Assembly (NCBI GenBank): GCA_905221615.1
Contig: CAJNDT010006017.1
Location: 214,001 to 278,000, forward strand
Length of the DNA: 64,000 nucleotides
Direction of reading: 5' to 3'
Source of the DNA: Symbiodinium sp. CCMP2592
Lineage: Eukaryota > Sar > Dinophyceae > Suessiales > Symbiodiniaceae
The notes beneath the pieces were generated by a model, which made no database searches, had not been told where the DNA came from, and saw nothing but the letters and a program-made list of their open reading frames with translations. This document shows positions 39,383 through 49,788 of this stretch, piece after piece. Each line of letters starts with the position of its first letter. The stretch's first letter is position 1. A program made the position numbers and the translations under genes.

Positions 39383-41525
39383 ATGGAGAGCGCGAGCAGC
39401 TCAAAGTCTGAAGGCCAGGTACAAAAGGAACTCAGTGTCCTCAAGGACGCAGCCGACGAGCTAAGGAAAGTGCAAAAGCACAAGGAACTGATCAACGAGT
39501 CGATCAGGAAAAGCACAGAGGAAGCAGTCAAGCTTCGCAAGGCACAGGAACACGTGGCAATGTGCGTGAAGACACTTACAGGACAAGTTCAGGACGTCAA
39601 GTTTCAGGTCCAGGAAATGGCCGAGCAGAACGAGCGTGAGAGAAGTGAAGCCCTGAACAGAATGAGGCACGTCTACGAGACTTGCGACCAGCTCAAGGAA
39701 CAAGTCCAGGAACTGATAGAGGACGTCTACTACCAGACCACGCCGGAAGGAGGAGCAGCAAGTGAGGAAGAAAAGAGAAGAGACGCCCGAGACCGACAAG
39801 AAGAAGCAGAACTCAGGTACACAGGACACGGCTTGGGACCTACTTCGAGAGCTACATCACCTACCTCTACGCCAAGGAAGCAGAAGAAAAAGGAAGGTGA
39901 AGACCTTGACCAATGGTCTGACAGAGCCTTCTTTGACAGGATCCTGGAGAGAGACCAGGAAGAGGAGGACTACTGCGAGAACGAGAACGAGCGCTACACG
40001 CAAAGCTACGTTGGAGGAGATCCCGGGGAGTATCCCGATGGAGACAAGGAACAAGAAGAAGAAGAAGCAGAGGAAGAAGAAGAAGAAGGAGAAGCAAGCG
40101 CAAGAAGCAGAGGCAGAAGCAGGAGAAGCAGAAGCAGAGGAAGACGAGGAAGCAAAGGAAGTGGAAAGGAAAAGAAGGATCAGAGAGATCAACGCCAAGA
40201 GCAAGGAAAAGGCAAAGGAGAAGAAGAAGGAAGAGGACCTCTTTCCGTACCCTTACGATTACGGCAGCGAATGGACAGCGTACACCGAGAACGGCGAGAT
40301 CTACCGACAACACAGGGTCACAGGAGAAAAACAGTGGATCGACACAGACCACAAGTACAAGCACCAGAAAGGAACAAAAGGAAAGGACAAGAAAGGAAGC
40401 AGAAAAGAAGGCAAAGGAAGAGGAAAGCCAAAAGGAGAGGAACCAGGATTTCAACCACGAGATGAAGAAGACCGCAAATACTGGGAAGAGCAGGACAGGA
40501 TTTCAGAGGAACAAAAGAAAGCACGAGCGGCAGCAGCAGAAGAAAGGAAGGCAACAGAGGAGCAGATCGCCAAAGCAAGGAAGATCCTAGACAAAGCGGC
40601 AGCAGAGCAAGAGAGGAGAGACAAAGCAGAAGCAGCCGCAGCAGCCGCAGCAGCCCCCCAGAGAAGGCGAGAAGAGGAAGAAGCAGCAGCCGCAGCCAAA
40701 GCAGAGAAGGAGAAGAAGGAACAGGAGAAGAAGAGAAAGGAGAAGGAAGCAAGGAAGAAGAGAGAGCATGACCAGGAGCAGTCATCAGCATACATCGCAC
40801 AGAAGGAAGCAGAGAAGAAGGCAGCAGCAGCAGGAACAGGATCAGGAGAAGTGGAAAAGAGACGTGAAGAAGAAGACAGGACCAGAAAGCTGGAACAGAT
40901 GATGGAGGACATGATGAAGGAACGTAAGGAGGATAAGGAGAGGATCGCAGGCCTTACACAGGAACTTGAAAGCAGAGGATCAGCAGCCGGGTCACAGGCA
41001 CCCACGGAACCAGACACAACACCAGCAAAGGAGCCAGCAAAGGAAGCAGCAAAGGAAGCAGAAAAGGAAGCAGCAAAGGAACAGGAGCAGAAGAAGGAAG
41101 GAAAGGAAGACAAGGAACTTTCCGCCAAGGGACCGATCAATGAAGGATCGTTCCAGAAAGGAAAAGGACGTGGAGAGTTTGAAGGAAACTGGTTTGCAGT
41201 CTACAGTTTCCAGAACAGGAAATACCAGTGGAAGTGGAACGAAGAAAGGACACAGTGGTACTGGTATTCAGGATCGAAGACTGAAGGATGGAAAGCAGGA
41301 ACAAAGGACGCCAAAGGAAAGGAAAAGTGCCAGGCACAGGCAAAGCAGCTTGAAGAGGACCTCAAGGAAAACAGAGAAAAGCTCAAGGAAGATCCAAAGG
41401 ACCCCGACGTCGTGGTGGTCGAGGACGAAGAAGAAAAGGAAGAAGAGGAAGACCACAAGGCAAAGAGGAAAGCAAAGGAAAGTCAAGCTTCCAGTGAGGC
41501 CAGAGAGCCAGAGGAAGGACAGTGA
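39383..41525 (+). CDS. ORF3 of E3: coiled-coil, charged protein with WW-like block
   Basis: The ATG at 39383 opens a frame of strong heptad character (ELSVLKDAADELRKVQKHK, then VQDVKFQVQEMAEQ). It continues acidic and Arg/Ser-rich and moves near 40220 into the frame that ends at 41525. The second part contains EWTAYTENGEIYRQHRVTG followed by EKQW. Its spacing of Trp, Tyr, His, Thr-Gly and Trp is like a WW domain. Then come long Ala/Glu/Lys helices and a C-terminal aromatic block WFAVYSFQNRKYQWKWNEER. Position and composition match ORF3 of E2, though zinc ligands are absent. The function is unknown; a structural or RNP protein is an inference. One frameshift separates the halves. Confidence 0.65.
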
Positions 41526-41761
41526 CCAGTGACACAGGAACCGTGGCATAGCCCTTTTTGTTTCTGTGGTGATCTAAGTAAGTGAAGGAACACTTTTGTA
41601 CAGTCTAGCAACCTTGGAGAGGATTGCGAGTGAACGGCGACGTTTGCGAAGAGGAACAGCGTTTGTTTTGTAGTGAAAAGGAACTGCAGCGTGTTTACTG
41701 TTTGTCAAGGAAAGTCGGAGTCACCTCAGTCGAGGAACTTTCGCTAACTCCGAAGGCGGGG
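41526..41761 (+). other. 3' untranslated region and polypurine tract of E3
   Basis: Non-coding. Six AGGAAC words lie in 41521-41790. The end GAAGGCGGGG (41752-41761) is the probable polypurine tract and shares GGCGGGG with EB. Confidence 0.65.
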
Positions 41762-42031
41762 TGTTAAACAGTCTGCCAGGAACAGTCACACAGCTAGTGC
41801 AGTGCAGTGAATGTAGAACAGCCAGTCACGCACTCGCGACGTACAGACTCGAGACTACCAGGACACACTCCGCAGACAGGAAAAGTGTCCGCCGTTGAGA
41901 GTGAGTAGGAAAGCTTAGTGAAGCCCGTTCTTTAACAAATCCCAGACCGCCCCGTCTCGCTCCGAGATTGGAGGTCTGGGTAGCTGTCATATCCGCACCT
42001 CCCGCAGGTCTTTCGCTGTTTTCTGGCTGCA
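41762..42031 (+). repeat. Probable 3' LTR of E3
   Basis: Starts TGTTAAACAG directly after the polypurine tract and is taken to end at CTGCA (42031), shortly before satellite sequence. The partner LTR is missing, so the right end is uncertain by tens of bases. It contains a hairpin with 8-bp stems CCCAGACC (41941-41948) and GGTCTGGG (41973-41980) that could act in RNA 3'-end formation. Confidence 0.5.
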
Positions 42032-42044
42032 ATCCCAGAACTGC

Positions 42045-42391
42045 GTGGTTGTCGGGTTTGGGCACTGGTGGACGATAGCCAGTCTAGCTCAGTGCTGAGT
42101 TGTTGAGCATAGTGACGCAGTAACGCATTAGTACAAACTGAAACCCATCGGTGTCGCTGATCTCATGACGCGTCAGCGTATGATGGTCATGAAATGGTGT
42201 ATGTATGCATAAAGGTGTTCGAATGCAATGTTAGACATGCAGCGGAAGCTTTGGTGGCCGAGACTGTGTAGTTTCAGGGTTTGAGGTCAGTAATTGCAAC
42301 AACGGACTTGGTGGGTTACGCTGCGTGAGTTTCGGGTTTGGGTACTGATGGACGATAGCTCGTCTTGTTAGGTGATGCGACACTGAGTGTA
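42045..42391. repeat. Satellite after E3
   Basis: Landmarks GTCGGGTTTGGGCACTGG, CAAACTGAAACCCATCGG and GCTTTGGTGGCCGAGACTG are present. Confidence 0.85.
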
Positions 42392-43315
42392 GGTACATGG
42401 TCAAGATGCCGACATCGTCGTCAATGAGGAGATGGTGGTCGTGGCAGTCGTGGCTGTTGAACCTGTGCTGCTGATGAAAGTTTATTGCTACAGCCACGTG
42501 AATGAGAGCGCATCTTCTGCTGTTGCGGAGATTGTGCCCGAGGTCATTCCACCAGTACCTGTCGCCGTGCCGCAGTCAACGCCCTCCGTAACGCAAAGGG
42601 CCGATGCCGTCCAAGGGCTTGAACGTTGTTCAACCAGGTCCTGCGTGGAAAACGATTTGTATTTCCATTGGAGTGGCCACCCATGTCACGTGCAATGCTG
42701 AGGGCATTCCGGTGCACGCCGTTGCCCCAAAGCATGCACCTCCACGTGCTTACAGGTGTGGCGGTACCAACGAACAACCAGCGGCTTCGGGTCCTCGACG
42801 CGAGGCAATGCTCATCACGGAGGCTGCAGCTCGCCAATGCGTAAAAGAAATCGATGCCAGAGTCTCAAGCGCGTCGAGAAACGTCGCCGGGCGAGGCATG
42901 ACTTCTTTTGAAGGCGACGTTGTTCGGAAGGCGAGAACGGTGCGGCAGAAAGCCACTCTTGAGGCCAGCAGCACTTATTCCTTATGCTGTATCCCTCACC
43001 AATGCCGGTTACACCCATTTTCGATTTATTTGCCCAACCCTGGGAGGTCAAATGTCCGACGCAGGTTGGTGTCCGAAGCTGCGCCGCCACCGTGATGACA
43101 TCCCAAAATGCCGATTGGTTGGAAGAGAAGGTGCGAACCTCTGTGCAGCGGGACTATAACATACGCCAAGTGATACGCCTATCGTCTTTTCCTGGTAGGG
43201 TAGTAGTCTTTCCTTTTGGTACGCCTTTTTGGCTTTGGCCACGGAGGAGCTGGAGCTCACAGGGCGTGATTGCTGATGACCTGAATACTATCCTTCACGA
43301 TGACCTGGTTCAACA
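42392..43315. repeat. Repeat family A, copy 4 (about 0.92 kb)
   Basis: Begins TACATGGTCAAGATGCCGAC. Shares GAGGTCATTCCACCAGTACC, TCCGTAACGC-type blocks and CATGTCACGTGCAATGCTGAGG with the other copies. Near its right end it shares GGCCACGGAGGAGCTGGAGC-like sequence with 16900-16920 of copy 1. Confidence 0.85.
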
Positions 43316-44040
43316 TCTAAACTTAGTTTCAGCTAACAGAAGCCATGGTGGCCTACGCTACCTGATTTGCGGGTTTGGGTATGGATGGACGAAAAATAGC
43401 TGACTAGCTAGCTTGGTGCTGAGATTTTCAACGTTGTTGAACAACTTGAGACCAGCATCTAGTTTTAGGGTTTGAGCACTTACTGAGGCGACAAAAGACA
43501 TGATGACGCACATTATGTGCTTTTCGGGTTTGGGGTACTGATGGGCGACAGCTAGTCTAGAAAGGTGCCGGGAGGTTGAGCCTAGTTCGGCAAACTGAAA
43601 CCAATCGGTGTCACTGAAATCATGAAGCGATGTTGTGCTCAATAGTCTTCAGGGTATGATGGTTACAACACGATTTGCGTAAGCTTTAACCGATAAGGTT
43701 TTTCTTATGTTAAACATGCAACGGAAGCCTTGGTGGCCGAGACCGTGCAGCTTTAGGGTTTCAGACCGAGATGTAAGTAAGCAACGAAAGACATGCTGGC
43801 TTACGTGATTTTTGAGCTTGGGTGTTGATGGACAATAGCTTGTCTAGCTTGGTGCTGAGTTGTTGAGCGTAGTTGAGCAAGTGGAAATCCATCGGTGTCG
43901 GGGGTTTCATGACGCGATGTCGTGCTCAAGATTCTTGAGCGCGTGATGGTCGCGAAATGGGCTGTGTACTTAGATGGTTTAACGTCTAAACTTGAGCAAG
44001 CATCGAAAGACATGGTGTCTTGCACTACGCCCTGAAGCTG
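43316..44040. repeat. Satellite after family A copy 4
   Basis: Two well-preserved units; the CTCAA-AGTCTTCAG landmarks at 43628 and 43915 give a 287-bp period. Confidence 0.9.
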
Positions 44041-44689
44041 ATCTAGAGGTGCTAGCCGAAAGGGGGCAGGGGGTGAGAAAGTTGGCTATATCGGTGGGCT
44101 AACGCCCGGTGTTGGGCCGGGTGGGGCTCTTTTTCGTCGTACATTTGGTTGTGATAGTTGCCGGGCTAACCAATGCAATAAACGCATGCGGACAATGCGG
44201 ACGATCCTGGATACACACACCTGCGATGACTGCAGGCCAAAGCTGCCGGAAAAGGCAAGGCTAGAAAGGGAGGCTTTCCTCCAGCCAGAGGCTAGATCAC
44301 AACACACCGCCGGGTAGAAAAAATACGGTGTGCGTGCAAGTGCTCCCTCGTTTGTCTAGGTTCGGCATCCAGACAGAAGTGGATAGAGGCTCCTCGCATC
44401 TCTCGGCTACACATAGAGCATTTCATCTCGAGTTTGGAGACTGGGCTGAGGTGTTTAGCACCACTCTCGGACAGAGAGGAATGGGGGGGAAGCCCATCCG
44501 ATAGAACTGGGCTCAGCAAGCCTGTGACGCAGAATCGCGTCCAGGCAGCCTAACCCTTAGTAGCCAAGTTCTTGATCAGTTTCACTGGCGAAGCCGACCT
44601 CAGATCCAAAGGCCAGCCTGACCAATCGGGCACTTCGTGGTAGCTGGCGAGCTGCAGAGGCTAGGAGATTGGGAAGCGGCTAATGAAAG
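44041..44689. other. No recognised gene
   Basis: Contains a GC-rich inverted-looking block (GGTGGGCTAACGCCCGG at about 44092) and no protein motif. It may be the 5' region of the LINE that follows. Confidence 0.35.
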
Positions 44690-45019
44690 CAATGCTCATC
44701 TATGAGGCAAGCCTTGAAACCTGCTCCGAATGCCGCCCAACTCTTCGCCGCAGGACGTTTGCCGGTGAAGGTCGTCGACGGCCTCAGTATCTCGGACCCT
44801 CGCCCAACAAGCATCTGGCACTATCATGGAAGTGTGTAGCCCGTTCCAACACGCGCTTTCCACGCGCGCCGGGACCGAGGCGCTCGCCCGCGCCCGCGCG
44901 GTCAGTTGCGAGCTGAGTCCGAGTACAACGGTTGTCAGCGTTGACGGTGTTGGTGCGTACGACCACATAGCCAGGGCGGCAATGTTTGAAGGCCTCCTCC
45001 GGGATGCTCGCTTGGCTTC
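44690..45019 (+). pseudogene. LINE-type reverse transcriptase, 5' part, interrupted
   Basis: VVDGLSISDPRPTS is in one frame. The frame from 44826 then gives PFQHALSTRAGTEALARA and VVSVDGVGAYDHIARAAMFE, the RT block with the first catalytic Asp (VSVDGVGAYDHI). It is recognised as the dinoflagellate LINE RT common in Symbiodiniaceae. The frame DARLAS at 45004-45019 is continued exactly by LIPFVRQF at 49789, so the foldback element cut one gene here. Confidence 0.85.
45014..45019. repeat. Target duplication of the foldback element, left copy GGCTTC
   Basis: Same six bases at 49783-49788. Removing the element and one copy restores the LINE frame. Confidence 0.9.
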
Positions 45020-45677
45020 TTGCCTCTTGTTAAAGGATTTTTTTTAAAATCCTGCTGTGTTTCGGCCTTCGACGGCTGGTAAAAGGTGTAACAAAAATCT
45101 TGGGCGGGGCCTTGCTTTGACTGAACACTCACAGCTGGGGGGTCATGAATGAAGCTTATGTGTCAGCGAAAAATCACAGACAACCTGAGTTGTAGCCCAT
45201 ACTACAAAAGATAGAAATAGTTGGAAACCATTTTTCTAAAATACGGTGTATGTTTCAAAAAACATAAATGCCTATTTCGATTTCTCGAATGCAGGCAACC
45301 ACATGTCGAGCACTAGTTTCAAATATTTCAGGTTATCGAAATTAGGTTCGCAAATTCGTGGGACCACATCAAATGTCACAGAAAACAGAATTAATGCATT
45401 TCAAGTTGTTCTTTGTTTCATATGTGTTTCTGCAGCCACGACACGTGCACACATGCCATGTGGTTTCGTGGTTTTCAAGGCCCTATATTAATTCTTGGCT
45501 CATATAATAATAGGCTTCTTTAAAATTTGCCAGGTTCGAGATGTAGGCCCATTGCTTCATGAAGGTAGGAACAATAGCTTCTAGGTCATCTCACCCAAGG
45601 CTGGAACAACAGATAGATTCCTACCTTCTCCTACCCCCCTTTCAGACACAACAATCCAAAAGCCCCAATCCCCAAAG

Positions 45678-45728
45678 CCCTAAACCCTAAGCCTAAAATA
45701 ACCCTAAGCCTAAACTCCTAAATACCCC
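45678..45728 (-). repeat. Telomere-like block in left arm
   Basis: CCCTAAACCCTAAGCC and later CCCTAAGCC, i.e. degenerate TTTAGGG repeats; mirrored at 49083-49130 in the right arm. Confidence 0.7.
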
Positions 45729-45785
45729 GCGCACCTTTCAGGGCCCTGCAGGCAAGCTCGGCGACAAGGCGAAGGAGATCAGACG

Positions 45786-46070
45786 GTGCCGCGAAGGCGC
45801 CAAAGAAAATGTGCCGCGATGGCGCAAGACGACGACGACGCTGCGAGGGCGCAGAAACGTTCAGAGAAAATGTGCCGCGATGGTGCAGAAACAGACAAGA
45901 TGCGCCGCGATGGCGCGGAGAAGAGGACGACAGAGCATGTGCCGCGACGGCGCAGTGTCAGTAGCTAGTGCACCGCGAGGGTGCAGAACTCTAGGCACTA
46001 ATGTGCCGCGCCGCGACGGCTCTCTATTATCTCTCAATCTATTATCTCTCAAATGCGCCGCGACGGCGCA
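45786..46070. repeat. Subterminal palindrome cluster, left
   Basis: Eight imperfect copies of TGCGCCGCGATGGCGCA starting near 45786, 45811, 45871, 45901, 45939, 45970, 46001 and 46051. The unit is nearly its own reverse complement. Regularly placed subterminal repeats of this kind are transposase-binding sites in several DNA transposons. Confidence 0.85.
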
Positions 46071-47327
46071 TCTCTTCTTCCTTCGCTCTCTGATCTCTTT
46101 TTCCTTTCTGGTTGCACATGTGCAGTGACGGTAAGGCTTTGACAGCACCGACCTGGTCTAGGCTGCAGTGGCTGCCTGAGTCGTGGAAGCATGAAGCGCG
46201 AATGTTTGCAGGTTGTGACCAGAATATTGAATGAGGCATTGTGAGCGGCAGTCGAAGTTGCAAGCCGCCCTTTTTCTGATCACCGAGGCCGTGGAAGACG
46301 CTCTCCACTAGAGGCCCAGTGCCAGTGCACAGCTGTGCCGGTCCACGAGCGCTAGCGTGTTGACAGACTATGACGATTCTGGGCCACCGGGTGGCAGGCT
46401 GATTGACTACAGCAGGCATCTACATCATCTGAGCGGCTTGGCAGCTGGGCCCTGAGACTTACACCAAGTGAAGGTTTGTGGAGTGTAACCCGGGCCATGC
46501 GTACTAGGAGTCCATGTGACCGTCTTGGTCGGAGTCACTTCCGGCAGGCACCTGGGTCATTTCTGTGGACGGATAAGCACAGAAGAAAGGATCTTTCATA
46601 TAATGCATCACAGACGCCGGTGTTGTCGGGGGGTCCTTTCGGCCGGCGATGTGGGAGTGGGGCCTCTCATCTCCGACATCAGGTCCCTGATCCTTGCCTG
46701 TGCAGGGAGCCACCGCAGAATCTCCATTAAGTAGCCTCTGCGTGCGTAGCCGTGCGCATCTCAAAGACCAAGCACTGGTGTAGAAGTGTAGGGTAGCCTT
46801 GCACCGATGAAGTCTAAGCTCATCGGCAGATGTAAAGTATTTGCTCCCCACCTCCTCCTTGCTGAGAGTCGCGAGCGCTTCTGTCAGCTCCTCCTCGGTC
46901 GTGCAACTTCTCACTAAGACCTTCATCCTTTGTCACTCTTGACGCTCTTGCCTTCGACTCCATCTCTTCTTGCATCTCTGTCTCGAGGAGGCCCTCGGCA
47001 GGAGTTGATGATGTTGGTACTAGCTGATCCCGGGTCGAAAGAGCCTGCCTGCGCAGCGCGGGCAGTAAGCATGTCCTCCGCAGCCTGGGACTCGAGAGCA
47101 GAGTAGCTTGGGCAGCTGCCTGCGACGACCTCAATTTGCAGGCTTCGTCCTGCAATTGTCATTAAAGCTGCATTAATGAGAAAGCAACTTGGTTGGCTCT
47201 AGGCAGAGGGTCTTGGACTCGGCATGACTACGGCAGGCAACAGCGATCCAAGGCCGTGGCCCAGCGAAATAAATCCAAACCTGCGCCAATCAAAGCTGAG
47301 ACATGATCCGGGACACCGGTGCCGCCA

Positions 47328-47359
47328 CTCACCCGTCAGTACCGGTACTGAACGGTGAG
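47328..47359. repeat. 32-bp palindrome, copy 1 (imperfect)
   Basis: CTCACCCGTCAGTACC followed by GGTACTGAACGGTGAG. A local substitution/shift breaks perfect symmetry. Confidence 0.9.
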
Positions 47360-47444
47360 AGCCCTGCGGGTGTATGTCTACCCAGGCTGCTGAGAGAAGG
47401 ACCCTCTGTCTCAGCCCTCGGATGGATAGGGCCAGACCCTGGCT

Positions 47445-47476
47445 CTCACCCGTCAGTACCGGTACTGACGGGTGAG
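47445..47476. repeat. 32-bp palindrome, copy 2 (perfect)
   Basis: CTCACCCGTCAGTACC followed by its exact reverse complement GGTACTGACGGGTGAG, 117 bp after copy 1. It could form a cruciform or bind a dimeric protein. Confidence 0.95.
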
Positions 47477-47869
47477 TCGCCCACCGCTGGCACGACAAGT
47501 CTATCAACCTTCACCCTCAGCTTTTAAATCCAAATCCAAAGTATCTTCCGTCAGCTTTCATGTTCATGAGCTCTTTCGCCAATGTGAAAATATTAGGTGC
47601 GCGCGCGCATCTGCGCACCTTTACCCAGGCCGTGGCCCCTATCCGGCCCTTGCCCCCAAACTCTGCCTGGGCCCGGTCCCTCCCACATCCTGTCCTGCCT
47701 GAAACCCCAAAACTGAGATATCTGCGGCGAAGTAAAACAAAGCATTCGCCTCTGGCAGGGTCTGGGAAGCGTTGGAATGGCGGAAAGGCTACTGCTGGCC
47801 TCCAGCCAAACCGGCGGGATCCCGGATCCCGCAGACTTTCTCGGAGTCTGTAGGCCAGACGGCATCTAT

Positions 47870-49782
47870 CACGGAGTTCTGCAGTAGCTCCCTGCAGAGG
47901 CAATGGTCAGCGAGCTGATGTCGGAGATGAATGCCCGGCTCAAGAGCCCGACATCACCGGCCAAGAGCGCCCCCACAACACCGGTGTCTGTGATGCATTA
48001 TGTGACATGCATACTTTCTTCTGTGCTTATTCCATCCACAGAAACTTTTGGGTGACGAGCTGGGGTTGGGTTTCGGATTGCTTTTTCTCTGGGGTGGAGG
48101 GTTTCGGCTTTCAATCATCCCCAGTCCCCCGGAAGCATCCAAAACTGTTAAAGGTACTTTATAGGAACCCCTCACGAAGGGATCTTAATGATCCAGGTGC
48201 CTACCGCGACGAGTGAACCCGACTCAGACCGGTCGTCGTAGGGCCCAGACTTCCGGCTGCAAAGATCAGAGATGTAGACAATGCCTGCTGATAGCATAGA
48301 ACGGTAGTCAACATGCTAGCACGACGAACTGGCTGGTGGGCTGGCCGCAGCTGTGCACTGGGCCTCTAGTAGCGGAGAGCGTCTTCCGCGGCAGCCTCGG
48401 CAGAAAGAAAAGTGGGTTTGCAACTTCGACTGCCCGTCACAGTCATTCCAGACGGAGTCTGCTCATTGCGGTTCTAGTCGCTATATGAACACATTCGGGG
48501 CTTCTTCCACGATTGAGGCTACTGACTACTGCATTCTGCCCGGTCGACGCTGTCACAGCCTTACTGTGACTGCGTGTGCGCAACCAGAACATCTTCGAGG
48601 GAGCAGCAACAAAGCGCCCAGACACCGTCACTCAGGCAGTGGCCACTGATATCACGGCGCATCGTCGAAAGTGGCACAGACAGCCTGAGAGAGAGAGAGG
48701 CACAGAGATCAGAGTAAGGGAGAGAATGCGCCGTCGCGGCACATGACAAGTCTACATGCACCCTCGCGGTGCGCTGCCTACTTGCTGCTCCTGCGCCTTC
48801 GAGGCACATGATGTGTTCCCCCCTCTGCGCCATCGCGGCGCATCTTGTCTGTGTCTGCGCCATCGCGGCGCATCTTCTCTGAGTGCATGTCTGCGCCATC
48901 GCGGCGCATCTTCTTTGTCTGTGGCTGCGCCATCGCGGCACAATCGTCGTCGTCGTTGGTCGTCATTCGTCGCCTTTGCGCCATCGCGGCACATTTTCTT
49001 TGGCGCCTTCGCGGCACCGTCTGATCTCCTTCGCCTTGTCGCCGAGCTTGCCTGCAGGGCCCTGAAAGGTACGCGGGGCATTTAGGAGTTTAGGCTTAGG
49101 GTTATTTAGGCTTAGGGTTTAGGGCTTTGGGGATTGGGGCTTTTGGATTGTGGTGTCTGAAAAGGGGGGTAGGAGAAGGTAGGAATCTATCTGTTGTTCC
49201 AGCCTTGGGTGAGATGACCTAGAAGCTATTGTTCCTACCTTCATGAAGCAATGGGCCTACATCTCGAACCTGGCAAATTTCAAAGAAGCCTATTATTATA
49301 CGAGCCAAGAATTAATATAGGGCCTTGAAAACCACGAAACCACATGGCATGTGTGCACGTGTCGTGGCTGCAGAAACACATATGAAACAAAGAACAACTT
49401 GAAATGCATTAATTCTGTTTTCTGTGACATTTGATGTGGTCCCACGAATTTGCGAACCTAATTTCGATAACCTGAAATATTTGAAACTAGTGCTCGACAT
49501 GTGGTTGCCTGCATTCGAGAAATCGAAATAGGCATTTATGTTTTTTGAAACATACACAGTATTTTAGAAAAATGGTTTCCAACTATTTCTATCTTTTGTA
49601 GTATGGGCTACAACTCAGGTTGTCTGTGATTTTTCGCTGATACATAAGCTTCATTCATGACCCCCCAGCTGTGAGTGTTCAGTCAAAGCAAGGCCCCGCC
49701 CAAGATTTTTGTTACACCTTTTTCCAGCCGTCGAAGGCCGAAACACAGCAGGATTTAAAAAAAATCCTTTAACAAGAGGCAA
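47870..49782 (-). repeat. Right inverted-repeat arm
   Basis: Reverse complement of the left arm, with about 200 extra bases. Subterminal palindromes lie at 48727-49018. Confidence 0.9.
48727..49018. repeat. Subterminal palindrome cluster, right
   Basis: About nine copies of TGCGCCATCGCGGCGCA near 48727, 48757, 48800, 48824, 48855, 48892, 48925, 48976 and 49003. Copy number and spacing differ from the left cluster. Confidence 0.85.
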
Positions 49783-49788
49783 GGCTTC
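49783..49788. repeat. Target duplication of the foldback element, right copy GGCTTC
   Basis: Matches 45014-45019. Confidence 0.9.

Larger units (their letters stand above)
32046..42031 (+). mobile_element. Copia-like LTR retrotransposon E3, 5' end missing
   Basis: Order: gag-protease, linker, SAP motif, integrase, GA-rich insertion, RT, RNase H with membrane and Cys-rich tail, ORF3, polypurine tract, probable 3' LTR. No 5' LTR or primer site lies before gag, so the 5' end is truncated at family A. At least four frame changes and two TAG stops (34874, 38417) disable this copy. The sense strand is strongly enriched in AGGAAC. Confidence 0.88.
45020..46725 (+). repeat. Left inverted-repeat arm
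   Basis: In order from the end: AT-rich 700 bases, a TTTAGGG-like block (about 45680-45725), subterminal palindromes (45786-46070), then a diverged segment matching 47870-48660 in reverse. Matches include TCTGTGGACGGATAAGCACA and AATGCATCACAGACGCCGG. Confidence 0.9.
46726..47869. other. Central spacer of the foldback element
   Basis: About 1.14 kb without inverted partner. Open frames are short and unrecognised. It contains two 32-bp palindromes (47328-47359 and 47445-47476). A telomere-unrelated GC-rich segment follows. Confidence 0.6.
45020..49782. mobile_element. Foldback DNA transposon, 4763 bp, non-autonomous
   Basis: Left end TTGCCTCTTGTTAAAGG and right end complementary to it, flanked by GGCTTC duplications. 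Almost the whole element is one inverted repeat: left arm 45020 to about 46725, right arm about 47870 to 49782. The outer 750 bases differ at only a handful of positions; both arms even hold the same 81-codon open frame (45246-45491 plus, 49312-49557 minus). The inner parts are clearly diverged and have indels. No transposase motif is visible, so mobility must come from a helper element. The six-base duplication does not settle the superfamily. Confidence 0.92.

Noticed and set aside
45246-45491. 81-codon gene in the foldback arms
   Set aside because: Identity between arms follows from arm similarity at DNA level. The peptide has no recognisable motif and the DNA is AT-rich, so it was not called as a gene.
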